Below are positions 37,215 to 44,086 of a stretch of DNA of 64,000 nucleotides, piece by piece; position 1 is the first letter of the stretch, and every line of letters begins with the position of its first letter. Source of the DNA: Flavobacterium sp. NG2. GTDB taxonomy: Bacteria > Bacteroidota > Bacteroidia > Flavobacteriales > Flavobacteriaceae. Location of the stretch: positions 226,001 through 290,000 of the forward strand of contig NZ_CP139420.1 of NCBI RefSeq assembly GCF_034119845.1, written 5' to 3'. A program made the position numbers and the translations under genes. The notes below the pieces were generated by a model. The model saw nothing but the letters and a program-made list of their open reading frames with translations. It was not told the DNA's origin and did no database searches.

Positions 37215-38246
37215 TTAAACTAGATAGAAAACTGTAAATACGAATACCCAAACTAAATCTACAAAGTGCCAGTATAACCCCACTTTTTCAACCATTTCAT
37301 AGCTTTTACGTTTTTCGTACGTTCCTAATAAAACATTAAAGAAAATGATAATATTGATGATTACTCCTGAAAATACGTGGAAACCGTGGAATCCAGTAAT
37401 AAAGAAGAAGAAGTCAGCAAATAATTTGCTACCATATTCGTTTCTAATCAAATTTGCACCTTCAACAACATATTTTGCCTGACTCAATCTTAATTCAGAC
37501 TCAGCTCTTGTCAAAATAGTTTTGTTTTTGATTTTAGTTAAATCGTGATTGATTTTAGGATCAGCTACAGAAGCTGCATCAGCTTCATAAATAACCTCAG
37601 TTCTAATTAACAAATCTGGATGTGCTTTGAAACCTGCTTGAATTTCTTCAACAGAATAAGAAGGCAATTCTGGTTCGCTTACAAACCAAGCTCCTTTATT
37701 CGAAGCATGTCTTTCTCTTGTTTCAGGCAAAGTTGCAGCAAAATCAGCCAAAGCAACACGCTTTCCTTCTTTGTCTACAAATTGCAACAAGCTACCTCCT
37801 TGAGTTTCGATAGCTCCATACTCACCTTTGATGAAATTTTTCCATTCCCAAGCTTGAGAACCAACGAAAATAAAACCACCAATGATAGTTAAAAACATAT
37901 AGACAGCAACTTTGTTTTTCTTCAATTGATGTCCTGCATCAACAGCCAAAACCATTGTCACAGAAGAGAAAATCAAAATAAAAGTCATTAATGCTACATA
38001 ATACATAGGAGCAGATACCCCATGTAAAAATGGAAAGTGTGTAAACACTTCATCGGCCAATGGCCAAGTTTCAATAAATTTAAATCTAGAAAAACCGTAG
38101 GCTCCTAAAAATCCCGAGAATGTTAAAGCATCTGATAGGATAAAAAACCACATCATTAATTTACCATAACTGGCTCCCATTGGCTCGTTAGCGCCGCCTC
38201 CCCATGTTTTGTCTTGACTATTTGCAGTAGTAACTGTCGCTCCCAT
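37215..38246 (-). CDS. Cytochrome c oxidase subunit III with a large inserted domain
   Basis: A 343-aa subunit III homologue. Helices lie at about 28-50, 79-101, 112-132, 266-292 and 312-341, with the family motifs WEWKNFIKGEYG and FFFITGFHGFHVFSG and the ending GLYWHFVDLVWVFVF. Between helices three and four is a ~130-residue hydrophilic insert (about 138-262) that ordinary subunits lack and that would face the periplasm. It is co-transcribed with a second, insert-free subunit III gene. Confidence 0.9.
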   Translation of the reverse strand: MGATVTTANSQDKTWGGGANEPMGASYGKLMMWFFILSDALTFSGFLGAYGFSRFKFIETWPLADEVFTHFPFLHGVSAPMYYVALMTFILIFSSVTMVLAVDAGHQLKKNKVAVYMFLTIIGGFIFVGSQAWEWKNFIKGEYGAIETQGGSLLQFVDKEGKRVALADFAATLPETRERHASNKGAWFVSEPELPSYSVEEIQAGFKAHPDLLIRTEVIYEADAASVADPKINHDLTKIKNKTILTRAESELRLSQAKYVVEGANLIRNEYGSKLFADFFFFITGFHGFHVFSGVIINIIIFFNVLLGTYEKRKSYEMVEKVGLYWHFVDLVWVFVFTVFYLV

Positions 38247-38288
38247 AAAAGTTATTCGTTAAAAAGTTTCCAAATTTACGTTTTTTTC

Positions 38289-38876
38289 TTATTTAAAGAA
38301 ATATAAAAATACAAATAAACACACCCACAATAAATCTAGAAAATGCCAATACATCGCAGCTAGTTCTATACCAAGAGTTTGAGTTGAATTGTATTTTTGT
38401 TTAAAATGATTATAAATTACAATTAATAATGAAATTAGCCCTCCCGCTAGGTGTAACAGGTGCACAAAAGCGATTACGTACAAAAATGTAGTCGTAATAA
38501 CACTCGAAGCCCCCGTAGGATAATATCCCATTTCGATAAGCTGTGAAAAACCTAGAAATTGCAAAGCTACAAACAATAACCCTAAAACTAAGGTAGCCAA
38601 TAAAAATACCGTTGTCTGTTGACGATTGTCTTTTTGAATCGCTTTTTTAGCCAAATGAATCGCCACACTACAAGCAACAATCACCGCTGTACTTCCAAAA
38701 AAAGCAGAAGGAAAACTAAAATCCTTCAACCAATCTACTCTTGACTTACTCACGATAAACGCACTTGTAAGTCCCGCAAACATCATCACCATACTAATAA
38801 TAGCAAACAACAAAATCATCTTATACGATCTCGCCGTTCTTGCTTGGTGTTCACTAACACTCATTGTCATACTCAT
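38289..38876 (-). CDS. Cytochrome c oxidase subunit III family protein (short form)
   Basis: A 195-aa protein with five membrane helices, ending in AAMYWHFLDLLWVCLFVFLY, the subunit III signature. It lacks the insert of the following paralogue. The pair of subunit III-like genes is usual for the Bacteroidota caa3-type locus. It starts 1 base after ctaB. Confidence 0.9.
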   Translation of the reverse strand: MSMTMSVSEHQARTARSYKMILLFAIISMVMMFAGLTSAFIVSKSRVDWLKDFSFPSAFFGSTAVIVACSVAIHLAKKAIQKDNRQQTTVFLLATLVLGLLFVALQFLGFSQLIEMGYYPTGASSVITTTFLYVIAFVHLLHLAGGLISLLIVIYNHFKQKYNSTQTLGIELAAMYWHFLDLLWVCLFVFLYFFK

Positions 38877-38877
38877 A

Positions 38878-39792
38878 CTATCTTAAAAATTTATCTACTA
38901 TATAAACTAATTGCAATAACGAAATATACGAAACACTAACTAACATCAATGTTCTAGCCGCTTTTGCCGTTCTCAACTTATACAAATTCACCGCATAATA
39001 CAACATCCACAAACCTAATACAAAAACCGCAACTGACGCCATTGTCCCTATATAAAGTTGCCCTGTATAACCTAGTGAAGGTAGTAAAGATGCAATGATT
39101 AACCAAACGGTATACAATATAACTTGCAAAGCTGTTCCTTTATCTTTTTTTCCAGTAGGCAACATAAAAATTCCTGCCTTCTCATAATCTTCATACAAGA
39201 ACCAACCAATAGCCCAAAAATGAGGAAACTGCCAGAAAAACTGAATCAAAAACAAAGTCCCTGCTTCAATTCCAAAATCACCCGTAGCCGCTACCCATCC
39301 CAACATAAACGGAATCGCTCCTGGAAAAGCTCCCACAAAAACCGACAACGAAGTGACTGTTTTCAAAGGTGTATAAACACTGGTGTATAAAAAAATTGAA
39401 ATCGCACCAAACATAGCCGACTTTGGATTAATCATATACAACAATGACAATCCTATCAAAGTAAGCAAACTGGCGAGAATCAAAGCGTTTCTTGAAGACA
39501 TTCTCCCCGAAGGAACTGGACGATTTTTAGTTCGATCCATTAATTTGTCAATATCTTTTTCAATCACCTGATTGTAGGCATTAGAAGCCCCAACCATACA
39601 ATAACCACCGATACAAAGCATAATCAAAACCGACCACTGAAAAGGATGCTCCTCACTGAATCCCAAAAGGTAACCCGCAATCGAAGAAAACAAAACACTA
39701 ATAGCTAATCCTGCTTTAGTGATTTCTTTAAAATCCGTAAAAACCGTTTTAAGGGAAAATGTATTTGTAGCCGTATTCAATGCCGTTTTCAT
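38878..39792 (-). CDS. ctaB: Protoheme IX farnesyltransferase (heme O synthase)
   Basis: A 304-aa UbiA-family prenyltransferase with eight to nine membrane helices. The first aspartate-rich motif is NAYNQVIEKDIDKLMDRTKNR (NxxxDxxxD) and the second region YTPLKTVTSLSVFVGAFPGA. It converts protoheme to heme O with farnesyl diphosphate for the oxidase encoded downstream. First gene of the operon, with a well-matched promoter. Confidence 0.95.
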   Translation of the reverse strand: MKTALNTATNTFSLKTVFTDFKEITKAGLAISVLFSSIAGYLLGFSEEHPFQWSVLIMLCIGGYCMVGASNAYNQVIEKDIDKLMDRTKNRPVPSGRMSSRNALILASLLTLIGLSLLYMINPKSAMFGAISIFLYTSVYTPLKTVTSLSVFVGAFPGAIPFMLGWVAATGDFGIEAGTLFLIQFFWQFPHFWAIGWFLYEDYEKAGIFMLPTGKKDKGTALQVILYTVWLIIASLLPSLGYTGQLYIGTMASVAVFVLGLWMLYYAVNLYKLRTAKAARTLMLVSVSYISLLQLVYIVDKFLR

Positions 39793-39812
39793 TAAGTTTT
39801 ATAAAACTGGTG

Positions 39813-39844
39813 CAAAAGTAACTTAACAAAAGGGATTTGGCAAA
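39813..39844 (-). promoter_or_regulatory. Promoter of the ctaB-cox operon
   Basis: Reverse strand TTTG (39844-39841), a 20-base gap, then TACTTTTG (39820-39813): a full match to the Bacteroidota consensus TTTG-N19/20-TAnnTTTG. The start codon is at 39792, giving a leader of about 15 bases. Confidence 0.7.
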
Positions 39845-39972
39845 AAACAATTCATAAAAAATGTTTTTTAATAAAAATCAAAAAAAACTAGACGAAAGGA
39901 ATGATTAAAATAACAGAGAAAAGTAATCTGCGATAATAAATTTGTTTTATTAATGACGTTTATTTTTACATT

Positions 39973-40070
39973 AACCGCGTTGCAAACGCTACGATTTGTT
40001 TTCCAATTTAAAGTAGGTACTCGTCGCAGACGAGCACCAGTTATGAGGACAAACGAGCGCCAGTCGGGCT
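39973..40070 (+). repeat. REP copy R1
   Basis: Hairpin 1 GCGTTGCAAACGC (39977-39989) is followed by GTAG (40013-40016) and hairpin 2 with arms GGTACTCGTC and GACGAGCACC around GCA (ends 40038). A tail GACAAACGAGCGCCAGTCGGG follows. GTAG at the foot of the hairpin is the feature bound by RAYT transposases. Orientation defined here as forward. Confidence 0.85.
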
Positions 40071-40101
40071 GTCTTTTTTTTTATCTGCAATTATCGCTAA
40101 C

Positions 40102-40422
40102 TTACTTATTTGCGTAGATAATAAACCATACAATAAAAATAATCAAGTCTATACAAGAAAAGATTAGTAAACTTCTTAAGTTTTCACGCTTATTAAATTC
40201 GAAAATAAACCAATTGAGTATTAGTAATAGAAATCCTAAAACAATCCATTCAATTAGCACACCTTTGAAGGCAAGGTATAATTGAGGTAAAAGATTTTCT
40301 TCAACTTTTGGTGAAGTTTCAAAAATTATTAATTGAAGGAATACTGCAATTGTCAAACACAATATAGTTGGTATTATTACAGTAAATCTAAATGTCTTTG
40401 GTTTTTCGTTTTCTACTGTCAT
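40102..40422 (-). CDS. Small membrane protein, unknown
   Basis: A 106-aa protein with three predicted membrane helices (about 13-31, 52-72 and 84-104) and a short charged N-terminus (TVENEKPKTF). No family is recognised. It lies between REP copies R1 and R2, which are in opposite orientation, so it belongs to the accessory island. Lacks any visible operon partner. Confidence 0.6.
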   Translation of the reverse strand: MTVENEKPKTFRFTVIIPTILCLTIAVFLQLIIFETSPKVEENLLPQLYLAFKGVLIEWIVLGFLLLILNWFIFEFNKRENLRSLLIFSCIDLIIFIVWFIIYANK

Positions 40423-40563
40423 TATATTCTAACTAACGTTTTTTAAATATTTTGTAAATCAATTATTTATATTTCTAATGCTCATCTAAATTTTCACTTT
40501 CTTCCGTTAGCTGAAGGTGTCAATTTTAGCGTAAATATGTGGAATTACTGCTAACTACCCTCT

Positions 40564-40643
40564 CTGGTGCTCGTCTGTGACGAGTATCTACTTTAATTAT
40601 GAAAACGAATCAAAGCGTTTGCAACGCGACTCATTAACACATC
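40564..40643 (-). repeat. REP copy R2
   Basis: Reverse orientation relative to R1: the GGTGCTCGTC / GACGAGTATC hairpin, then AAGCGTTTGCAACGCG. It has two base changes in hairpin 2 compared with R3 and R4, both keeping or nearly keeping the stem. Confidence 0.85.
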
Positions 40644-40666
40644 CTTTCTAGCGCGAGCCTGGGTTT

Positions 40667-41158
40667 TCATTTTTCAATCTGTTTTATAAATTCAATAATT
40701 TTCATTTCGTTGTTTTGACCTGTTATTAAATGTGAGTTTCCAATATATTCCATTCCCAAGTATTTTGCTGTTTCCGAAAATGGAAGCCAAAAATTCTCTC
40801 CAAGGTTTTCTCCGATTGAGCAACTCATTACAGCCATTTTTTTTCCACGCAATTTTCGTCCAAGCTCTTTCTCTATAGTTAATAAGTCTGTAAATCGGTC
40901 AAAAAATACTTTCATTATTCCGCTCATTGAGTACCAATAAACTGGTGTTACAAAAATTAGCGTTTCGTATTTTCCCATAATTTCTTTCATTAAGCTCAGA
41001 TAATCATCGTTCCGATTATTGTGTTCGTAATCAAAATAGCTAAATTCATAATCATTTAAATTTACCAAATCCCATTTCGATTTTTCAATCAGTTGCTTTG
41101 TTAGGTTTGCAGCATCTCCATCGTTTCTCGAACTACCAACTATTATTACTTTTTCCAT
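40667..41158 (-). CDS. NADPH-dependent FMN reductase / flavodoxin-fold protein
   Basis: A 163-aa protein starting KVIIVGSSRNDGDAANLTKQL, the FMN-phosphate loop of the NADPH-dependent FMN reductase and flavodoxin-like group; LIFVTPVYWYSMSGIMKVFFDR is the usual second flavin-contacting segment. It likely reduces FMN or a quinone-like substrate. Located between REP copies R2 and R3, which have the same orientation. Confidence 0.85.
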   Translation of the reverse strand: MEKVIIVGSSRNDGDAANLTKQLIEKSKWDLVNLNDYEFSYFDYEHNNRNDDYLSLMKEIMGKYETLIFVTPVYWYSMSGIMKVFFDRFTDLLTIEKELGRKLRGKKMAVMSCSIGENLGENFWLPFSETAKYLGMEYIGNSHLITGQNNEMKIIEFIKQIEK

Positions 41159-41226
41159 ACAAGATTTCAGTTTTTCAAATGTGCTACAACTACTTTATAT
41201 AAATGACAAAACCATACAAAGCCCCT

Positions 41227-41304
41227 CTGGTGCTCGTCTGCGACGAGTACCTACTTTAATTATGAAAACGAATCAAAGCGTTTGCAACGCGACTCATTAG
41301 CACA
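41227..41304 (-). repeat. REP copy R3
   Basis: Same orientation as R2 and R4. Hairpin 2 reads GGTGCTCGTC TGC GACGAGTACC, followed by CTAC (inverse of GTAG), and hairpin 1 by GCGTTTGCAACGC. It differs from R4 by one base (GAATC versus AAATC). Confidence 0.9.
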
Positions 41305-41382
41305 TCACCACAAAGGCTCTACATTTATATTACAAAACACCTTGTTATCTTCTTCATAATTCCTATAACTACTATTCACATA
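41305..41382 (-). pseudogene. 3' fragment of a second RAYT gene
   Basis: These bases repeat the last ~26 codons of the intact RAYT gene (41470-41547) with three substitutions in the coding part. Two are synonymous (GAG/GAA both times) and one changes Val to Ile. The frame and stop are preserved. It is joined to R3 exactly as the intact gene is joined to R4. Confidence 0.85.
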
Positions 41383-41391
41383 CCCCCCCCA

Positions 41392-41469
41392 CTGGTGCTC
41401 GTCTGCGACGAGTACCTACTTTAATTATGAAAACAAATCAAAGCGTTTGCAACGCGACTCATTAGCACA
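41392..41469 (-). repeat. REP copy R4, 3' flank of the RAYT gene
   Basis: Hairpin arms GGTGCTCGTC / GACGAGTACC, then AAGCGTTTGCAACGCG and CTCATTAGC. It abuts the RAYT stop codon. With R5 it flanks the RAYT gene as an inverted pair. Confidence 0.9.
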
Positions 41470-42024
41470 TCACCACAAAGGTTCTACATTTACATTACAA
41501 AACACCTTGTTATCTTCCTCATAATTCCTATAACTACTATTCACATAATCTCTTTCATGAAAAACTATTTCAGCATCTACGGGATTATAATGAATATAAT
41601 TTACCCGTTGCTCTATTTTTTCTAAAGTATCTAAAATAACGGGATGAAATCCATCCTGCCATACTTTAAAATTTTTAGCTCTTCCTGATTTTTGAGCTTC
41701 AAAACTAAATTTACGCAAAAGCCATTCCCGTCTGCTTTCAGGATATTCTTGAATAGCATCTATCAATTTTTTGGATGTGAATTTTTTAAAATCACGAATA
41801 ACATTCTGCAATTCACCATCAAAAGCTGATACAATTAAGTGAATATGACTCGACATATACACATAAGCATGTACACTTAAACCTTTCTCCTTAATACAAT
41901 AGTTCAAGGAATCATCTATGATATTACAATAAATAGGACGAACCAATAAATCAACCCAATCTACAATAGTTATTGTAACAAAAGTAGGTACGGTACTATC
42001 AATAACTTTGTATTTCTCTGACAT
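41470..42024 (-). CDS. REP-associated tyrosine transposase (RAYT, IS200-like TnpA)
   Basis: A 184-aa Y1 HUH endonuclease-like protein. The HUH motif is SSHIHLIVSA (H60, H62), and the probable catalytic tyrosine is Y143 in NYIHYNP, the position of the family's YIHxNP motif. RAYTs cut single-stranded REP hairpins next to GTAG and are thought to spread REPs. Here GTAG-hairpin repeats flank the gene on both sides (R4, R5) and at least four more copies lie within 1.5 kb. The reading frame is intact, so it may be active. Confidence 0.92.
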   Translation of the reverse strand: MSEKYKVIDSTVPTFVTITIVDWVDLLVRPIYCNIIDDSLNYCIKEKGLSVHAYVYMSSHIHLIVSAFDGELQNVIRDFKKFTSKKLIDAIQEYPESRREWLLRKFSFEAQKSGRAKNFKVWQDGFHPVILDTLEKIEQRVNYIHYNPVDAEIVFHERDYVNSSYRNYEEDNKVFCNVNVEPLW

Positions 42025-42027
42025 TGC

Positions 42028-42173
42028 TTTTTTAAAACTACAACTATTCTTAATTCACTATTATTTTAGCTAACCGCGTTGCAAACGCTACGATTTCTTT
42101 TCCAATTTTAAGTAGGTACTCGTCGCAGACGAGCACCAGTTGTGTAGACAAACGAGGGCCAGTTGGGACTACC
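42028..42173 (+). repeat. REP copy R5 with RAYT 5' leader
   Basis: Forward orientation. Contains TAACCGCGTTGCAAACGC, GTAG, the GGTACTCGTC / GACGAGCACC hairpin and the GACAAACGAG tail. The left part (42028-42069) is the RAYT 5' leader, and all of it recurs in R6 with few changes. Confidence 0.85.
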
Positions 42174-42531
42174 CTTTAGTAACTAAATAGTTTACTACAC
42201 TTTCATTTTTAAACTCTATTATTAAACTACCTGTGTCAATTCCCGAATGTGCATATCCCAAAAAATATCTGAATGTTTTAGGAGTTGAAAAACTACTGTC
42301 AGGTTTTCCAAGTAATTTGATAATTTCATTTTTAGACATTCCAACTAGTTTGTAATCACTCCTCAAACTATTCATCATATCCCAACGTAAAGATAAATCA
42401 TTCTCGTTTTCCAATTTGGTTGTCTTCCATTTATGCGAATCGAATTTTTTACCTGATATTTTTCCTCGTAATCCAATTCCACATATAATTACACTCAAGA
42501 GGATAATTATTAATATCGCTGGTTTTTTCAT
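42169..42531 (-). CDS. Small anchored protein with SmpA/BamE-like motif
   Basis: A 120-aa protein with an N-terminal membrane or signal segment (residues 5-20; the cysteine at 17 is preceded by Ile, so a lipobox is poor). LVGMSKNEIIKLLGKPDS (about 63-80) is the helix-turn signature of SmpA/OmlA (BamE)-like domains. Function unknown. It lies between the direct repeats R5 and R6 and its stop overlaps the tail of R5, so it is a cargo gene of the island. Confidence 0.65.
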   Translation of the reverse strand: MKKPAILIIILLSVIICGIGLRGKISGKKFDSHKWKTTKLENENDLSLRWDMMNSLRSDYKLVGMSKNEIIKLLGKPDSSFSTPKTFRYFLGYAHSGIDTGSLIIEFKNESVVNYLVTKG

Positions 42532-42856
42532 TTTTTATTTGTCTTCATTTAAATTTTCCCTCACAGGACTCATTTGCAACGAAAGTCAATCATGAATACA
42601 AACGAACGCCAGACGGGCAGATTTTTAATACTATATGTTTTTTTTAAAACTACAACTATTCTCAATTCACTATTATTTTAGCTAACCGCGTTGCAAACGC
42701 TACGATTTCTTTTTCCAATTTTAAGTAGGTACTCGTCGCAGACGAGCACCAGTTGTGAGGACAAACGAGCGCTAGTTGGGAACATCCCAAATACAAAACC
42801 AACTTCCCATTAAGCCTATTGCCCAAATCCGTTGTAGTGGCTGTTAGGCGCTGGTA
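42532..42856. other. 325-base region with degenerate REP, REP R6 and GTTAGGCGC box
   Basis: Holds a decayed REP tail (42575-42620, ACAAACGAACGCCAGACGGG), REP R6 (42640-42780) and a unique stretch ending in GTTAGGCGC (42843-42851), 5 bases past the stop of the 289-aa gene. No gene. Confidence 0.65.
42640..42780 (+). repeat. REP copy R6
   Basis: Near-identical to R5 over ~140 bases, including the part that corresponds to the RAYT 5' leader, but no RAYT gene is attached. It is therefore probably the end of a RAYT element whose gene was lost. A third small hairpin TTGGGA-ACA-TCCCAA closes it. Confidence 0.85.
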
Positions 42857-43726
42857 TTATTTCACAATTGTTTTTATTTCATTAACTATTAAGTAGGCAA
42901 CACTATTTAGCGAGTTCATTAAATCACTCAAAACATCATAATATTTATTAGGAAAACCATCTTGATTATTTGACTCAATTTCTAATAGAATTATATCATT
43001 CGATTCTTTTAATCGGAAAAATGAAGATATAAAGTCATAATGTTTTGAATCATATTTTCCATTATTCCATAAACCTGATTTTTTTATAATCTTTTCTATC
43101 AGTTTATGTTTTTCATCTGTCTTTCCTCCGCAATGAACTATTATGTGACGAAAATGTTCAATTAGATTTATTTCTAAATTTAAGTTTACATCTAATTTAT
43201 TGCAGGTTTCAAGTTTTTTGTATTCGGGAAAGGTATTTCGAAAAATATTGAGTATGCTTTCAGGAACATCTCTTTTTGTTTTTGTTTGTTCTAAAAAGAA
43301 TGAATAGTCTTTGTTTTCAATTTCAGACAGGATAATGCTTCCATAATCTTTGAGTGGCCAAATATTCTTATCTTTATAACCTAAATATGCGTAAGATTTT
43401 ATAAGAAATTCTCTAAATATCTCAAATGATTCTGATAATATCCATTGGTATTGTTTGTTTTTCTGAAGCACTATTTGCTTAATCTTCTCATCAACGGTGC
43501 TTCTTATATTTTTATACCTTGTTGTTTCACCACTTTTAACATCTTGAATAAAAAAGAAATCCATTGAGTGAGTAGAATTTTTATTTCCTGTTATGTCTTG
43601 CTCTTTTTCTTTTTTTTGATTCAAATTCTTTATTTCATTTTGAGCAATATCATTCATTGACCTTTTAGTAATAATAAGCTGTTCTGATTTAAGGATATAT
43701 TCATTAAATATTTCTTCTAATTCCAT
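42857..43726 (-). CDS. Hypothetical protein with HEPN-like RxxxxH motif
   Basis: A 289-aa soluble, helix-rich protein. The only motif I recognise is RHIIVHCGG (R193, H198), the RX4H pattern typical of HEPN ribonucleases and HEPN-like domains, set in predicted helix after HF. An N-terminal region (1-60) is charged and coiled-coil-like. HEPN proteins are common in toxin-antitoxin and defence systems, but no antitoxin gene is adjacent. It is flanked by GCGCCTAAC and GTTAGGCGC boxes, suggesting it arrived as a cassette. No function can be assigned. Confidence 0.5.
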   Translation of the reverse strand: MELEEIFNEYILKSEQLIITKRSMNDIAQNEIKNLNQKKEKEQDITGNKNSTHSMDFFFIQDVKSGETTRYKNIRSTVDEKIKQIVLQKNKQYQWILSESFEIFREFLIKSYAYLGYKDKNIWPLKDYGSIILSEIENKDYSFFLEQTKTKRDVPESILNIFRNTFPEYKKLETCNKLDVNLNLEINLIEHFRHIIVHCGGKTDEKHKLIEKIIKKSGLWNNGKYDSKHYDFISSFFRLKESNDIILLEIESNNQDGFPNKYYDVLSDLMNSLNSVAYLIVNEIKTIVK

Positions 43727-43750
43727 ACTTTTCGGTGTAGTGATTTTTAC

Positions 43751-43819
43751 TTGCGCCTAACTATTTTATAGGCGCATAAACTATACTAGTTTTATTCTAA
43801 AATGGCATGTTATGCGCAA
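43751..43819. repeat. attC-like imperfect inverted repeat
   Basis: TTGCGCCTAAC (43751-43761) pairs with GTTATGCGCAA (43809-43819), ten of eleven bases, and inside it ATTTTA pairs with TAAAAT. On the gene strand the right-hand core reads GTTAGGC, matching the integron R' consensus GTTRRRY; the left core has one mismatch to RYYYAAC. Size (69 bases) is within the attC range. No integrase is present in the window. Confidence 0.4.
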
Positions 43820-43950
43820 TTTTTTGTATTTATAATTGCGTATTATTTATAATTTCAAATATATTCTTTTTTTCTTACAACGAAGCACAATAAAACAGTA
43901 TTTGTAAGATATTTTGCTAAACGATATTATGAAAATAAAAACGTGATTTT

Positions 43951-44056
43951 TAGCCCTGATCGAAGCGGCATCCTCTTGTGGTCGCGAAAGCAGACACAAG
44001 AGATATAGCGAAGAGCAGGACGAAACGTTATTGAGATAACGACTCATCCTGCTCCT
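43951..44056. repeat. Flavobacterial structured intergenic repeat, copy C
   Basis: TAGCCCTGATCGAAGCGGCATCC opens it; CTCTTGTG / CACAAGAG arms enclose a GCGAAAGC loop; GAGCAGGA (44013-44020) pairs with TCCTGCTC (44047-44054) around a CGTTAT-TGAG-ATAACG stem. The opening and GCGAAGAGCAGGA segments correspond to those of copies A and B, with a different apical loop. It lies just past the remB stop. Confidence 0.65.
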
Positions 44057-44086
44057 TAAAAATTAAACAACCTATAAAATCCTGTG

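Larger units (their letters stand above)
39793..40101. other. 309-base intergenic region: ctaB promoter and REP copy R1
   Basis: The right half is REP copy R1 (39973-40070). The left half holds the ctaB promoter. No gene. Confidence 0.6.
41159..41469. other. 311-base region: tandem REP copies and transposase fragment
   Basis: It is filled by REP R3 with an attached transposase fragment (41227-41382) and by REP R4 (41392-41469), separated by a nine-base C-rich spacer. No intact gene. Confidence 0.7.
43727..44086. other. 360-base region with attC-like inverted repeat and copy C
   Basis: No gene. It includes the TTGCGCCTAAC...GTTATGCGCAA pair (43751-43819) and copy C of the structured repeat (43951-44056). 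Confidence 0.6.

Noticed and set aside
41392..42173. Treating the RAYT locus as a classical insertion sequence
   Set aside because: No target duplication or IS605-type ends were seen; the HUH protein with GTAG-hairpin repeats is the RAYT pattern, which is not a standard IS.
43800..43819. TGGCATG-N4-GCGCA resembling a sigma-54 promoter
   Set aside because: It reads on the plus strand with no plus-strand gene downstream, and the bases are better explained by the attC-like palindrome.
44013..44054. Hairpin in copy C as remB terminator
   Set aside because: On the reverse strand no T run follows the stem, so it does not meet the criteria for an intrinsic terminator.
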